NCBI RefSeq assembly: GCF_002205895.1
Contig: NZ_NJDE01000009.1
Coordinates: forward strand, 310,001-374,000
DNA: 64,000 nt
Direction of reading: 5' to 3'
Source: Saccharibacillus sp. O23
GTDB lineage: Bacteria; Bacillota; Bacilli; Paenibacillales; Paenibacillaceae
Shown piece by piece: positions 44,802 to 53,816 of the stretch (its first letter is position 1; the number at the start of each line of letters is the position of its first letter). A program made the position numbers and the translations under genes. The notes beneath the pieces were generated by a model. That model was given only the letters and a program-made list of their open reading frames with translations, was not told the origin of the DNA and did no database searches.

Positions 44802-44864
44802 GCCTGGATTTTTATGAATAAGAAGGTTCCGCAGGACGATTTTCAATGAATGCCAAACATTTAC

Positions 44865-44896
44865 TGTTAATCGATTATTTTGGCATGTTAATCTGA
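44865..44896 (+). promoter_or_regulatory. Direct repeat TGTTAATC upstream of the propeller gene
   Basis: TGTTAATC at 44865-44872 and 44886-44893, exactly 21 bp apart (two helical turns). The second is part of GTTAATCTGA (44887-44896), which also occurs at 44014-44023 before the secreted PepSY gene. A shared regulator site is plausible. Confidence 0.4.
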
Positions 44897-44941
44897 ATAG
44901 TGCTTGCTTATTACATACGGAAAACGAACGAAAGAGGGAAA

Positions 44942-46252
44942 ATGATGACAACCAGATGGAATTGGACAAAAAAACTGACGTTTTCGACGCTTGCGGCCGT
45001 GCTGATCGCGGCAGGAACAGCGTTTTCGGGAGCGCCCGCAGCAGAAGCGGCAGCTGCTCAGAAAGCGGAAGTTTATTACGTATCGGACGGCGATTTGTAC
45101 CGCGTAAACACGGAAGGCGGAGCTTCGGAGCGTCTGCGCCAGAACTTCGACGGCACGGAATTAAAGCCGGCCGGCGGTTACATGTATTATATGTACGACG
45201 ACAATTCGACGACGCTTCTGCGTCTGTCGCTGAGCGATTCCGGCGCGAAAGCCGCGGACTTCGGCAAAAGCAAGCGTATCGTGCATTTCGACACGAAAGG
45301 CAGCACCGTTTATGCGCTGGACGATTCCGGCGTGCTCTATGCGACTTCGGCAGACGCCGCGCAGTTGACGGACGGCATCAAGCTTACCAATATGGCCGAT
45401 CCGGACTTCCCGGCGTTCAAAGTCGTAGGCGACCGCATCTATTTCAACGCGCTCAAAGACGGCCGCGCGACCTGGGTCGCTTCCCGCAAAGTCGACGGCA
45501 GCGGTTCGCTGCAGTGGATCGCCAAAGGCTCGCTCGACGACGCCTATTTCGCCCACGCCGACCGCAACCGCTTGTACCTGATGGTCAACACCAACCCGCA
45601 GGAACGTCAATATTCGACTTCCAGCATGGTGATGTATTCGCTGCCCAAAGCGGGAGGGGCGGCCAAAGCGCTGAACGCGAAAGCTCCGATCGACGTCAAC
45701 GCGGTGAATTCCGGCTCCTGGGCGAACGGTTACTTCGTTTTCAACAAAGGAATCCGGCTCGGCGCGGACGGCGAATTCGATTACTCCAAAGGAGTCGGCT
45801 ATGTGATCGACGGCGCGACGGGCAAAACGATCAAACTGCACACCACGGGCGTTCACGAGATTGCCAACGTGGGCAGCAGCAGCCTTGCCTTTAACGATGC
45901 CGGCGGCAGATCGTACGTAGCCACGCTGGTTAACGGCAAAGTTACCAAGACCAAAAAGCTGTCGCTCGGCAATGTCGGCTACGTGCGCAATCTGACCAAT
46001 CAAGGCGTGGTACGCTCGACCGTGCTGTTTGCGGAAAGCGGCGCTTACGTCCTCGACCCGGCCAAGCTGACCCTGAAGAAAATGGTCGGCCTGGAGTGGG
46101 ACATGTGCCAGTACGAAGATGACGTGGCCGGCATCTTTTATCTCAACGCGGCGGACGGCGGCCGATTGTACCGGATGAACGAAGACGGAACGAAAAGCGT
46201 CAAGCTGACGGACGAGAAAGTCTCGAACATCGTGCTGATCGCGAAAAAATAA
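44942..46252 (+). CDS. Secreted DUF5050-type beta-propeller protein
   Basis: 436 residues from ATG 44942 (AGAGGG). Signal peptide to about residue 38 (SGAPAAEAAAAQ). The mature part repeats YYVSDGDLYRVNTEGG, GGYMYYMYDDNSTTLLRLSL, DRIYFNALKDGRATWVAS and IFYLNAADGGRLYRMNEDGTKSVKLTDEKV, the DUF5050/LRP1-like propeller pattern of about six blades. No catalytic residues evident. It is probably a wall-associated binding protein. It shares a promoter motif with the upstream PepSY gene. Confidence 0.82.
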   Translation: MMTTRWNWTKKLTFSTLAAVLIAAGTAFSGAPAAEAAAAQKAEVYYVSDGDLYRVNTEGGASERLRQNFDGTELKPAGGYMYYMYDDNSTTLLRLSLSDSGAKAADFGKSKRIVHFDTKGSTVYALDDSGVLYATSADAAQLTDGIKLTNMADPDFPAFKVVGDRIYFNALKDGRATWVASRKVDGSGSLQWIAKGSLDDAYFAHADRNRLYLMVNTNPQERQYSTSSMVMYSLPKAGGAAKALNAKAPIDVNAVNSGSWANGYFVFNKGIRLGADGEFDYSKGVGYVIDGATGKTIKLHTTGVHEIANVGSSSLAFNDAGGRSYVATLVNGKVTKTKKLSLGNVGYVRNLTNQGVVRSTVLFAESGAYVLDPAKLTLKKMVGLEWDMCQYEDDVAGIFYLNAADGGRLYRMNEDGTKSVKLTDEKVSNIVLIAKK

Positions 46253-46267
46253 ATCGTTTGCTTCAAG

Positions 46268-46304
46268 AAAAAGGGAGATTCCGCTTTTGCGGAGTCTCCC
46301 TTTT
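46268..46304 (+). terminator. Intrinsic terminator after the propeller gene
   Basis: AAAAGGGAGATTCCGC pairs with GCGGAGTCTCCCTTTT. The following 46305-46565 holds no gene that I can support. Confidence 0.85.
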
Positions 46305-46565
46305 GCGTGCGCGATCCGCCGAACGGACAAACAAGCGGCAGCTTTCCGGCATTCCGGCCTGTCTTTTCGCCAACATCTTTTCTTTCGTATTCGGAGCGGG
46401 CTTTTATATCTTTATTCGGCGGGCCGGACGGCGCTAACGAATTATTTGACGCAGACGCTTCTTATCGTCACGCTGTCCGCGGCGTTCGGATGGTACGAAA
46501 AGACCGCGCTATGTGCCGCAGCCGTCGTACGATTCGGAAGCGTTCCGAAAAAACGGCCTGAAGCC

Positions 46566-46595
46566 GAAAAAAAGCGTCCCTTCCGAGGGACTGCT
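46566..46595 (-). terminator. Intrinsic terminator of the small SLH gene
   Basis: Read on the minus strand: GTCCCT-CGGA-AGGGAC followed by GCTTTTTTT. Lies just downstream of the SLH gene stop. Confidence 0.8.
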
Positions 46596-46604
46596 TTTGC
46601 TTGT

Positions 46605-47273
46605 TCATTTTTCTTCGACCACGTGCGATTTCAAGGCGGCTTGATACACGATCTCGGCGGCTGCGGCGCGAGTCAGCGGTTCGTTAGGACGAATATCGCC
46701 TTTGGCGTCGAGCTTGAGCAGACCCAGCGCCAGCGCCGTCTGCATCTGGCCGCTCATGCCGTCCGGAATGGACGCTTCGTCTTTGATCTCGACCGGGATC
46801 AGACGGAACACCGGCAGCTTGCCTGCGTTTTGTCCGGCGGCGATCAGCAGCGAAGCCAGCGACGCGCGCGTGGCCGGAGCGCTCGGGTCCAGATCGCGCG
46901 GCAGGTTCAGGTCGCTGTATGCGGCGATGATCAGCGCGTCCGCGTACCAAGCGTCGTCGTCGGCTTTGGGAAACGAATCGGACGCTTCCGGTTTTTTGAC
47001 AAAGTTCAGGTTATCGATATTCAAGCCGTACAGATCGACGGCAAGCTGAATGGCTTGGGCGTTGGTGAGCGTGCCTTGCGGATCGAATTTGCCGTCTTGC
47101 GCGCCTCGGATAATCCCGGCTTCTTGCAAAGCGGCGATTTGAGGAGCCTGCGCGATGCCTTTCAAGTCGCCGAACGCGGGCGCCGCGTAAGCTTGTCCTC
47201 CGGCAAACGAAGACAGCAGGATAACGGCGGCGGCGGGAGCGGCAAACAAGGTTTTTCGGATATTCGTTTTCAT
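46605..47273 (-). CDS. Small secreted SLH-type protein
   Basis: 222 residues from ATG 47273 (GAGGAGAG). Signal peptide ending GGQAYAAP. Contains SLH-like motifs: FGDLKGIAQAPQIAALQEAGIIRGAQDGKFDPQGTLTNAQAIQLAVDLY (about residues 32-82), DDDAWYADALIIAAYSDLNLPRDLDPSAPATRASLASLL and LGLLKLDAKGDIRPNEPLTRAAAAEIVYQA. The whole mature protein is three degenerate SLH repeats without another domain, so it may be a wall-binding adaptor or a regulator of wall attachment. Confidence 0.82.
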   Translation of the reverse strand: MKTNIRKTLFAAPAAAVILLSSFAGGQAYAAPAFGDLKGIAQAPQIAALQEAGIIRGAQDGKFDPQGTLTNAQAIQLAVDLYGLNIDNLNFVKKPEASDSFPKADDDAWYADALIIAAYSDLNLPRDLDPSAPATRASLASLLIAAGQNAGKLPVFRLIPVEIKDEASIPDGMSGQMQTALALGLLKLDAKGDIRPNEPLTRAAAAEIVYQAALKSHVVEEK

Positions 47274-47453
47274 GATCAACACTCTCCTCGTGGTTGCGTT
47301 ATTGTCCTTCAGACGCAGCCGATCGAAAAAATGTTGCAAAAGCGTGTGCGAAAAGCGGAGCGGCGGTGCCGGCGCGGGGTAAAAAAGAGCAAGAACCTGC
47401 CGAATCGGTGTTGAGCGTCCGGAGACGGGCAGCGTATAAAAGGAGTGGGAGAA

Positions 47454-48149
47454 TTGGGATACTTCGATATGATCGATCTGCCGCTCGAACTGGAGCATCT
47501 GCTGCGAATCTTGATCGCCGGGCTCTGCGGAGCCTTGATCGGTTACGAACGAAAAAGCAGGCGAAAAGAAGCCGGAACGCGGACGCATTTTATCGTGGCG
47601 GTAGGAGCGGCGCTTATCATGGTCATCTCCAAATACGGCTTTATGGATCTGGAAGGACGCGACGGCGTACAGATCGACCCGACCAAAGTCGCTTCGGAGA
47701 TCGTCAGCGGAATCGGTTTTCTCGGGGCGGGCATGATCTTCATGCGCAAATATACGATCAACGGCTTGACGACGGCGGCGGGCATGTGGGCGACGGCCGG
47801 CGTCGGCATGGCGATGGGAGCCGGCCTGTACATTCTGGGCATTATCGCGACGCTGCTGATCTATCTGACGCAGATCATCATGCACGGCAATTTCAAAGGG
47901 CGTTTCGTCGCTTCGACGCATCGGTTGATCGTGACCGTCCGTCAAGAAAAAGGAGCGTCCGAACAGTTCAAGAAGCTTCTCGAAGAACGGGGCGTAACCG
48001 TGATCGACTTCAAAGGAGCGGGCAAAGAAGAAGAGAAGCGGCAGCTGACGTTGGACATGGTGGTCCGGATGCCGAAAGGCATGAGCGCCGATCAGTTGAT
48101 GCCGCTGCTGGAGGAAAGCGACGAAATTCTGGGCATCGAAATGAAATGA
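47454..48149 (+). CDS. mgtC: MgtC/SapB family membrane protein
   Basis: 231 residues from TTG 47454, preferred because AAAGGAG lies 8 nt before it, while GTG 47445 overlaps that site; ATG 47469 is a further option. Four to five membrane segments with the MgtC signature RILIAGLCGALIGYERKSRRKEAGTRTHFIVAVGAAL and EIVSGIGFLGAGMIF, GLTTAAGMWATAGVGMAMG. A C-terminal ACT-like cytoplasmic domain follows (HRLIVTVRQEKGASEQFKKLLEERGV). Some MgtC proteins support growth at low magnesium by inhibiting F-ATPase, others are of unknown role. Confidence 0.88.
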   Translation: MGYFDMIDLPLELEHLLRILIAGLCGALIGYERKSRRKEAGTRTHFIVAVGAALIMVISKYGFMDLEGRDGVQIDPTKVASEIVSGIGFLGAGMIFMRKYTINGLTTAAGMWATAGVGMAMGAGLYILGIIATLLIYLTQIIMHGNFKGRFVASTHRLIVTVRQEKGASEQFKKLLEERGVTVIDFKGAGKEEEKRQLTLDMVVRMPKGMSADQLMPLLEESDEILGIEMK

Positions 48150-48162
48150 ATAGAGAAGAACG

Positions 48163-48211
48163 AAGAAGACCCCCGGATCGCAGGCTGCGGCGATTTCGAG
48201 GGTCTTCTTTT
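48163..48211 (+). terminator. Intrinsic terminator after mgtC
   Basis: AAGAAGACCC (48163-48172) pairs with GGGTCTTCTT (about 48200-48209), then TT. It lies between convergent mgtC and the TPR gene. Confidence 0.72.
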
Positions 48212-48233
48212 CGGTTATGCGCAGGCGAAGCGT

Positions 48234-49307
48234 TTATCCGCGTTCGGCCAGCAGTTTCTTGCCGAATTCTTTATAATAGTCGTTGCCGTTGCGCGCGTCC
48301 AGCGCTTCCGCGATCGCGAACGCTTCTTCTTCAAGCTTCGCGCGCAGTTCTTCGGGCCGGTCGGCCAAGCCGGCGAAGCGGGAAGCCGGCGGCAAATTCA
48401 GGACAAAATCTTCGCCCGTCCGCTGCAGCTTATGGAGCAAAGCGGCGGAGTTCCAGTAGAACATCATGCGGTTCAGCGGATCTTCGTGCGTTTCCGCCTG
48501 CGGAAGATGGCGTTCCAGCATAGGCAGCGCGCGCTGCGGATCGACGAGCGACAGATAGCCGATATGTTCGCCGAATAACTGGATGAATTTCGCGTTCTGC
48601 CGGATCAGCGAATAGCTTTTGCGCTGCATCTCCGCGGCTTCTTCGTGCCGTCCCAGACGATGCAGCGGGACGAGAAGCTGCGGCAGCGTCATATGAGGGA
48701 CTTCCGCGCAGCGCTTGCGTCCTTCGATGATCGGCTTGGCTTTTTTGATCGCTTCCTCGTCTTTGCCGAGCAGCACGAGGTAATGGACCTGTTCGTCCAA
48801 CTCGCAGGCCGCGCAGTCACTCATGGCGTCGCGTTTCAATTTCCGGAACTCTTCGAGGCATTCCTGCGCTTTTTCCAACTGTCCCATGTACATCGAAAGA
48901 CGGAAGTTATAATACCAGTACGTGCGGTCGCTGACCCCGTATTCGTTATAACGCCGGCGCATGTCTTGAAGAAGCGAATCGATCTGCTCGGCCGGAACTT
49001 CCGGGAACGAAGGGATGTCGTCGATGATCCATTTGTAATTCCAATACAGGCTGTCTTCGTCGAAAGCTTGCGGATCGCGGTCATACTGCCCGAGCTGCCA
49101 AGAATAAGCGACGATCGCTTTCATCGGAAAACCGCCGAAACTTCCGGTCTCCACGATTTCTTCGCGCGCTTCGTATCCGGCTTCCACGTCGCCGGCCAGA
49201 TCCGCGATCTCGGCCGCCCGTTCGAGCAGCGCCATCTTCGCCGCGCTATGCGGCAGACTGTACGCTTGCGACATCAAATCTTGAAACTCCGTCAAATAAT
49301 CTTCCAT
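48234..49307 (-). CDS. TPR-type helical repeat protein paired with Hsp90-like gene
   Basis: 357 residues, ATG 49307 (GAGAGGAG). Helical throughout, with TPR-like pairs such as LLERAAEIADLAGDVEAGYEAREEIVE, YWYYNFRLSMYMGQLEKAQECLEEF, LDEQVHYLVLLGKDEEAIKKAKPII and LVPLHRLGRHEEAAEMQRKSYSLI. No catalytic motif. It begins 7 bp after the stop of the Hsp90-like gene, in one operon. TPR domains are the usual co-chaperone docking module of eukaryotic Hsp90, so a functional pair is plausible. Confidence 0.8.
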   Translation of the reverse strand: MEDYLTEFQDLMSQAYSLPHSAAKMALLERAAEIADLAGDVEAGYEAREEIVETGSFGGFPMKAIVAYSWQLGQYDRDPQAFDEDSLYWNYKWIIDDIPSFPEVPAEQIDSLLQDMRRRYNEYGVSDRTYWYYNFRLSMYMGQLEKAQECLEEFRKLKRDAMSDCAACELDEQVHYLVLLGKDEEAIKKAKPIIEGRKRCAEVPHMTLPQLLVPLHRLGRHEEAAEMQRKSYSLIRQNAKFIQLFGEHIGYLSLVDPQRALPMLERHLPQAETHEDPLNRMMFYWNSAALLHKLQRTGEDFVLNLPPASRFAGLADRPEELRAKLEEEAFAIAEALDARNGNDYYKEFGKKLLAERG

Positions 49308-49314
49308 ATCCGTT

Positions 49315-51141
49315 CTACTCCTCTCTTTCCGAATCCATGCTCCAATCGATCAACGACAAGATGCCGCGGTTCAGCAGCGCCATTTCTTGCCGGCTCATCG
49401 GGTAATGGCCCATCATCAGCGCGTTCGCGTACAGCATCTCGACCAGCGTGTTCAGCCGCCGCGTCGGCTTGCCGGCGAACAGCCGCTCGACGACCGGGTT
49501 GTTCAAATTCAGGTACAGAATCGAATACGAGCTTGCGTGGTTCTGGATCGAACCGCCCAGACTGCCCAGAATCGAAGCGAACGCCTGCGGACTTTCTTCG
49601 CTCGCGCGTTCGATCGAACGCAGCGTCGCGGCTTCTTCGGGCAAAGTGAACAAAGCGGGCAGTTCTTCCGGCTTGAACCGTTTGAGCAGCACGCGGCAGC
49701 GGAAAGGCTGAAGAACCAGATCGGCCGCGCGCGCCGCTTCGAGCGTCGACGAACGTTCTTCGGCGTTCAGATCGGCGAAAGCGAGCGACACGTCTTCCGG
49801 CATCAAACGGTGGACGTCGGCACCGGGCAGAATGCGCGGCAGCGAGGCCAGCAGTTCCGCTTCGTAGATGTAGCCGCCGTTCACGACCAGCATCGATTGG
49901 GCGGACGCGACATGGCGCAGTTGACGGTAATGATCCAGCGTCGCGGTGTAATACAGCGTGCGATGTTCGTCGAGCAGTTCGCCCAGCGTCTTGTGGCCGT
50001 AAGTGCTCTCGAACGGTAGCCAGCGGTGGATCATGCGATAGAACTCGTCGTCTTCCGCCGCGAGATTCTTCATGGACAGCGCGTGCAGCTCGATGATGCG
50101 CCGCAGGCGGTTCTCGTCCGTCTCGCTCATACGGATCAATTCGGCGCGGATCGATTCGCCCAGTTCGCCGCGCACGCGTTCGAGCTGTTCGTTTTCGTAG
50201 AAGTGTTCGCGCGAAGCCGTCGGCTGAAGTTCGTCGGTCCAGATCAGGCATTTGACGAAAAAGGCCCATTCCGGCAGGATGTTGTCCGCCTGTTCGGAGA
50301 TCAGCATCCGCTTGAGATAAACTTTGTGCGAACGTTTCGCGTTCAGGTTGACGGCATGCGGCAGGATATAAGCGATGCCGCCGGTGCGTCCCGTCGACGT
50401 CTGCAGCGGAATAAAATCGCGGAACCGTTCGCCGAGCATCCGCTCGCCGAAACGCAGCACCTCGTCCTGCCGGTCGCGGATCAGCTCGGGATAGACGATC
50501 CAGTCCGGCGGTTCCGGATTGATTCGCCGCTCGCGCCCGTTTTCGGTCAGCAGGATCGGATAAGGCAGCAGCGCGCCGTAATGCAGCAGGTCGAGTTCGA
50601 CGGATTCGGGTTCGAAATAGAAGTCCGTTTCTTCTTTGCAGCGCAAATAAACTTTGGTGCCCGGCGTCAGCGAAGCTTCAAGCTTGCGAATGCTGTATGT
50701 ACCGTCCGGCTTGCCGCGCCATTCGATGGAAGGTCCGCCTTTGGCGGACTGGGTCAGCATCACGATCTCGTCGCTCACCATGAAGCAGGAGAGCAGACCG
50801 ATGCCGAAGCGCCCGATAAAAGAAGTCTCGCCGAGCAGTTCCGTGCCGTTTCGCTTCGACGAATGGCCGATCATGGCGAGGAATTCGTGCACGTCTTCTT
50901 CGGTCAGTCCGATGCCGTTATCCTGCATGAGCAGCGTCGCGCCCGAACCGCTGCCGGCCAGTTCGACGGTGACTTCGCCGCGATGGGACGGGTCGAGATC
51001 CAGCCGCGCGGTAATGGCGTCGGTCGCGTTTTGCAGCAGTTCGCGCAGGAAGACGCGGGGGCTGCTGTAGAGATGGTTGGACAGAATGTCGATCATGCCG
51101 CTCAGGTTGACCTGGAAGCGGTATTCTTGCGAATCGGGCAT
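49315..51141 (-). CDS. Hsp90-family (HtpG-like) chaperone, divergent type
   Basis: 608 residues, ATG 51141 with AAGGAGG. GHKL ATPase domain: VFLRELLQNATDAI, LLMQDNGIGLTEEDVHEF and GRFGIGLLSCFMV. The middle and C-terminal domains are recognisable (KRSHKVYLKRMLI, DELQPTASREHFYENEQL, and VVERLFAGKPTRRLNTLVEMLYANALMMGHYPMS) but differ clearly from canonical HtpG, and it is somewhat shorter (HtpG is about 625). It folds or remodels unknown clients using ATP. It forms a two-gene operon with the TPR protein. The acidic tail SMDSEREE is notable. Confidence 0.88.
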   Translation of the reverse strand: MPDSQEYRFQVNLSGMIDILSNHLYSSPRVFLRELLQNATDAITARLDLDPSHRGEVTVELAGSGSGATLLMQDNGIGLTEEDVHEFLAMIGHSSKRNGTELLGETSFIGRFGIGLLSCFMVSDEIVMLTQSAKGGPSIEWRGKPDGTYSIRKLEASLTPGTKVYLRCKEETDFYFEPESVELDLLHYGALLPYPILLTENGRERRINPEPPDWIVYPELIRDRQDEVLRFGERMLGERFRDFIPLQTSTGRTGGIAYILPHAVNLNAKRSHKVYLKRMLISEQADNILPEWAFFVKCLIWTDELQPTASREHFYENEQLERVRGELGESIRAELIRMSETDENRLRRIIELHALSMKNLAAEDDEFYRMIHRWLPFESTYGHKTLGELLDEHRTLYYTATLDHYRQLRHVASAQSMLVVNGGYIYEAELLASLPRILPGADVHRLMPEDVSLAFADLNAEERSSTLEAARAADLVLQPFRCRVLLKRFKPEELPALFTLPEEAATLRSIERASEESPQAFASILGSLGGSIQNHASSYSILYLNLNNPVVERLFAGKPTRRLNTLVEMLYANALMMGHYPMSRQEMALLNRGILSLIDWSMDSEREE

Positions 51142-51263
51142 CTTGGTTCCTCCTTCGAAGCTGGGAAACTTTGCTTGTATGTTAGAAATCTATCTTATTT
51201 TTATTCTAACTTGTTGCTTCGCCGATTCCAAATCGGCCGATTTTTTTGCGTCTTTCGTCATGC

Positions 51264-51301
51264 AAAAAAGCGTCCCGCCCATTCGGAAATGGGAGAGACG
51301 C
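51264..51301 (-). terminator. Intrinsic terminator of the deo operon
   Basis: On the minus strand: GCGTCTCTCCCATT-TCCG-AATGGGCGGGACGC followed by TTTTTT. It lies 48 bp after the pdp stop. Confidence 0.88.
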
Positions 51302-51348
51302 CCTGCATGCTCGGCCGGTTGCTTATACGAAAAGACTCGGTATGCGCG

Positions 51349-52650
51349 TTATTCGGTGATCGTGCCGTAGATCAGCGTCGGCGCGTCCGCGTGATCGTCG
51401 ATCGAGATCGCGGCGAGAATCTTCTCGCGCACGTTCGCCACGTCTTCGCTGTTCGCGTGGATCGTGACCAGCGATTCGCCCTCTTGGACGGCTTCGCCGA
51501 CTTTCTTGTTCAGCATGAGGCCGACCGCCAGATCGATCTCGGATTCTTTGGTCGCGCGGCCCGCGCCGAGCCACATGGCGGCGACGCCGATCTCGTCGGC
51601 GACGATCTTCGAGACGACGCCGGAACGCGGCGCCGGCACTTCGATCTTGTACGCCGCCTGCGGCAGGCGTTCCGGATGGTCGACGACCGAAGCGTCGCCG
51701 CCTTGGTTCGCGAGGAAGTCGCGGAACTTATCGAGCGCTTTGCCGTTCGCGATCACTTCGCGCAGTTTGGCTTCGGCGTCTTCGAGCGAAGACGCTTTGC
51801 CCGCGAGGTAGACCATCTGGCTGCCGAGCGCCATGCACAGATCTTCCAGATCTTTCGGTCCTTGTCCTCTCAGCGTATCGATCGCTTCTTGGACTTCCAG
51901 CGCGTTGCCGATCGCCGCTCCCAGCGGTTGGCTCATGTCGGAGATGACGGCCATCGTGCGGCGGCCGACGTTGTTGCCGATCGAGACCATCGCGTGAGCC
52001 AGCTCTTTGGAGCCTTCCAGCGTCTTCATGAACGCGCCCGCGCCGGTCTTGACGTCCAGTACGATGGCGTCCGCTCCCGCGGCGATTTTCTTGCTCATGA
52101 TCGAGCTTGCGATCATCGGGATCGAGTTGACCGTCGCGGTCACGTCGCGCAGCGCGTACAGCTTCTTGTCGGCCGGCGTCAGATTGCCGCTCTGGCCGAT
52201 AACGGCGATCTTGTGCTCGTTGACGAGCTTGACGAACTCGTCGTTCGTGATTTCGACGTGGAAGCCGGCTACGGCTTCCAGTTTGTCCACGGTGCCGCCG
52301 GTATGGCCGAGGCCGCGGCCGGACATCTTGGCGACCGGCACGTCCAGCGCCGCGACGAGCGGAGCGAGTACCAGCGTCGTCGTGTCGCCGACGCCGCCCG
52401 TGGAGTGCTTGTCGACTTTGACGCCTTCGATCGCCGACAGGTCGATCGTGTCGCCGGAGTGGACCATCGCCATCGTCAGGTCGGCGCGTTCGCGATCGTT
52501 CATGTCTTGGAAAAAGACGGCCATCGCGAATGCGCTTACTTGATAATCCGGAATGTCGCCTTTGGTATAGCCTTCGATGATGAAGTTGATTTCTTCGGTG
52601 GTCAGCTCTTTGCCGTCCCGCTTTTTCTCGATCAAGTCTACCATTCTCAT
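51349..52650 (-). CDS. pdp: Pyrimidine-nucleoside phosphorylase
   Basis: 433 residues, ATG 52650. Has the thymidine/pyrimidine phosphorylase signature [22 protein letters not shown] (about residues 108-129), [18 protein letters not shown] for phosphate binding and the C-terminal swivelling domain. It converts uridine or thymidine plus phosphate to the base and (deoxy)ribose-1-phosphate. Last gene of the deo operon, upstream of a terminator. Confidence 0.95.
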   Translation of the reverse strand: MRMVDLIEKKRDGKELTTEEINFIIEGYTKGDIPDYQVSAFAMAVFFQDMNDRERADLTMAMVHSGDTIDLSAIEGVKVDKHSTGGVGDTTTLVLAPLVAALDVPVAKMSGRGLGHTGGTVDKLEAVAGFHVEITNDEFVKLVNEHKIAVIGQSGNLTPADKKLYALRDVTATVNSIPMIASSIMSKKIAAGADAIVLDVKTGAGAFMKTLEGSKELAHAMVSIGNNVGRRTMAVISDMSQPLGAAIGNALEVQEAIDTLRGQGPKDLEDLCMALGSQMVYLAGKASSLEDAEAKLREVIANGKALDKFRDFLANQGGDASVVDHPERLPQAAYKIEVPAPRSGVVSKIVADEIGVAAMWLGAGRATKESEIDLAVGLMLNKKVGEAVQEGESLVTIHANSEDVANVREKILAAISIDDHADAPTLIYGTITE

Positions 52651-52771
52651 GTATGTCCGCCTCGCTTTCGCGTAATGAACCTTCCCGGCGATCCGGTCGG
52701 GTTATGTGTGATCAGAAATAGAAGAGCGGGGGAGCCGGCAGGCTCCCTTCCGCCGGATGCGGAAACCCGGA

Positions 52772-53479
52772 TTACAGGGTAATCGCGGTTTCCAGCGCCA
52801 CTTCCATCATGTCGTTGAACGTCGATTGGCGCTCGGCCGCCGTCGTTTCTTCGCCGGTCAGCAGGTGGTCGCTGACGGTCAGGATCGTCAGCGCGTTGAC
52901 GCCGAATTTCGCCGCGAGCGAGTAGAGCGCCGTCGTTTCCATCTCGACGCCCAGCACGCCGTATTCCATCAGCTTCGTCGTGACGGTCTTGTCGTCGCGG
53001 TAGAAGATGTCGGAGCTCAGGATGTTGCCGACGTGCACGTTCAGGCCTTTTTCCACGGCGCGTTCGTAAGCTTCTTTGAGCAGGCCGAAGCTTGCGATCG
53101 GAGCGAAGTCGAAGCCCGGGAACGTGTTGCGGTTCATGCTGGAGTCGGTGCAGGCCGCTTGCGCCAGAATGACATCGCGCACGCGCACGCTTTCCTGCAT
53201 GCCGCCGCAGGTGCCGACGCGGATCAGGTTCTTGACGCCGTATTCGCTGATCAGCTCGTTGGCGTAGATCGCGAACGACGGGATGCCCATGCCGGAGCCT
53301 TGGACGGAAATGCGTTTGCCTTTGTACGTGCCGGTGAAGCCCAGCATGCCGCGGACTTGGTTGTACTGCACGACGTCTTCGAGATACGTGTCGGCGATGA
53401 ATTTCGCTCTCAGCGGGTCGCCGGGGAGCAGGATCGTTTCGGCGATATCGCCGACTTTGGCTTCGATGTGAACACTCAT
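52772..53479 (-). CDS. deoD: Purine-nucleoside phosphorylase, DeoD type
   Basis: 235 residues, ATG 53479 (GAGG site). Family motifs [57 protein letters not shown] and [13 protein letters not shown]. Hexameric phosphorolysis of inosine, adenosine and guanosine nucleosides. Between deoB and pdp in the deo operon, with an unusual structured 337-bp gap before it. Confidence 0.95.
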   Translation of the reverse strand: MSVHIEAKVGDIAETILLPGDPLRAKFIADTYLEDVVQYNQVRGMLGFTGTYKGKRISVQGSGMGIPSFAIYANELISEYGVKNLIRVGTCGGMQESVRVRDVILAQAACTDSSMNRNTFPGFDFAPIASFGLLKEAYERAVEKGLNVHVGNILSSDIFYRDDKTVTTKLMEYGVLGVEMETTALYSLAAKFGVNALTILTVSDHLLTGEETTAAERQSTFNDMMEVALETAITL

Positions 53480-53533
53480 TGTAAAAACCTCCGTTTTCGG
53501 TGTGAGGCGCTTGGGTGCGCGGTGAGACGCTGC

Positions 53534-53646
53534 GAACGGGGCGGGCCTGCGATCGCCGTTCCATTCCGGTTTTTCGATTTGACTTTTATAAGGTGAAAAC
53601 CGGAATGAAAATGCGAGCGCTCCGCTTCTCCGGCTCCGCCCCGTTC
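53534..53646. repeat. Nested inverted repeats between deoB and deoD
   Basis: Outer arms GAACGGGGCGG (53534-53544) and CCGCCCCGTTC (53636-53646). Inner arms CATTCCGGTTTT (53562-53573) and AAAACCGGAATG (53596-53607), the latter perfect over 12 bp. The 337-bp gap 53480-53816 otherwise has no gene. This is a possible intraoperonic RNA structure, mobile remnant or processing site. Confidence 0.7.
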
Positions 53647-53816
53647 TCCGCTTGAGCGGGCACGAGGCGAAACGGAGGAGAAGCCCAATTCGCGTTCTTT
53701 TTTATGGTTAAGAAAAGCAAGTCCGATTCGTTGACCGATCTTCGGGCTTGATCTTCGCTTCGGGAGGGCGGCTGTTCGGCGTCGGAACAGCGGCTCTCAA
53801 GCGGATCTTCCGAATC

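Noticed and set aside
45161-46330. Minus-strand ORF opposite the propeller gene
   Set aside because: Antisense shadow; the plus strand has a signal peptide and DUF5050 repeats.
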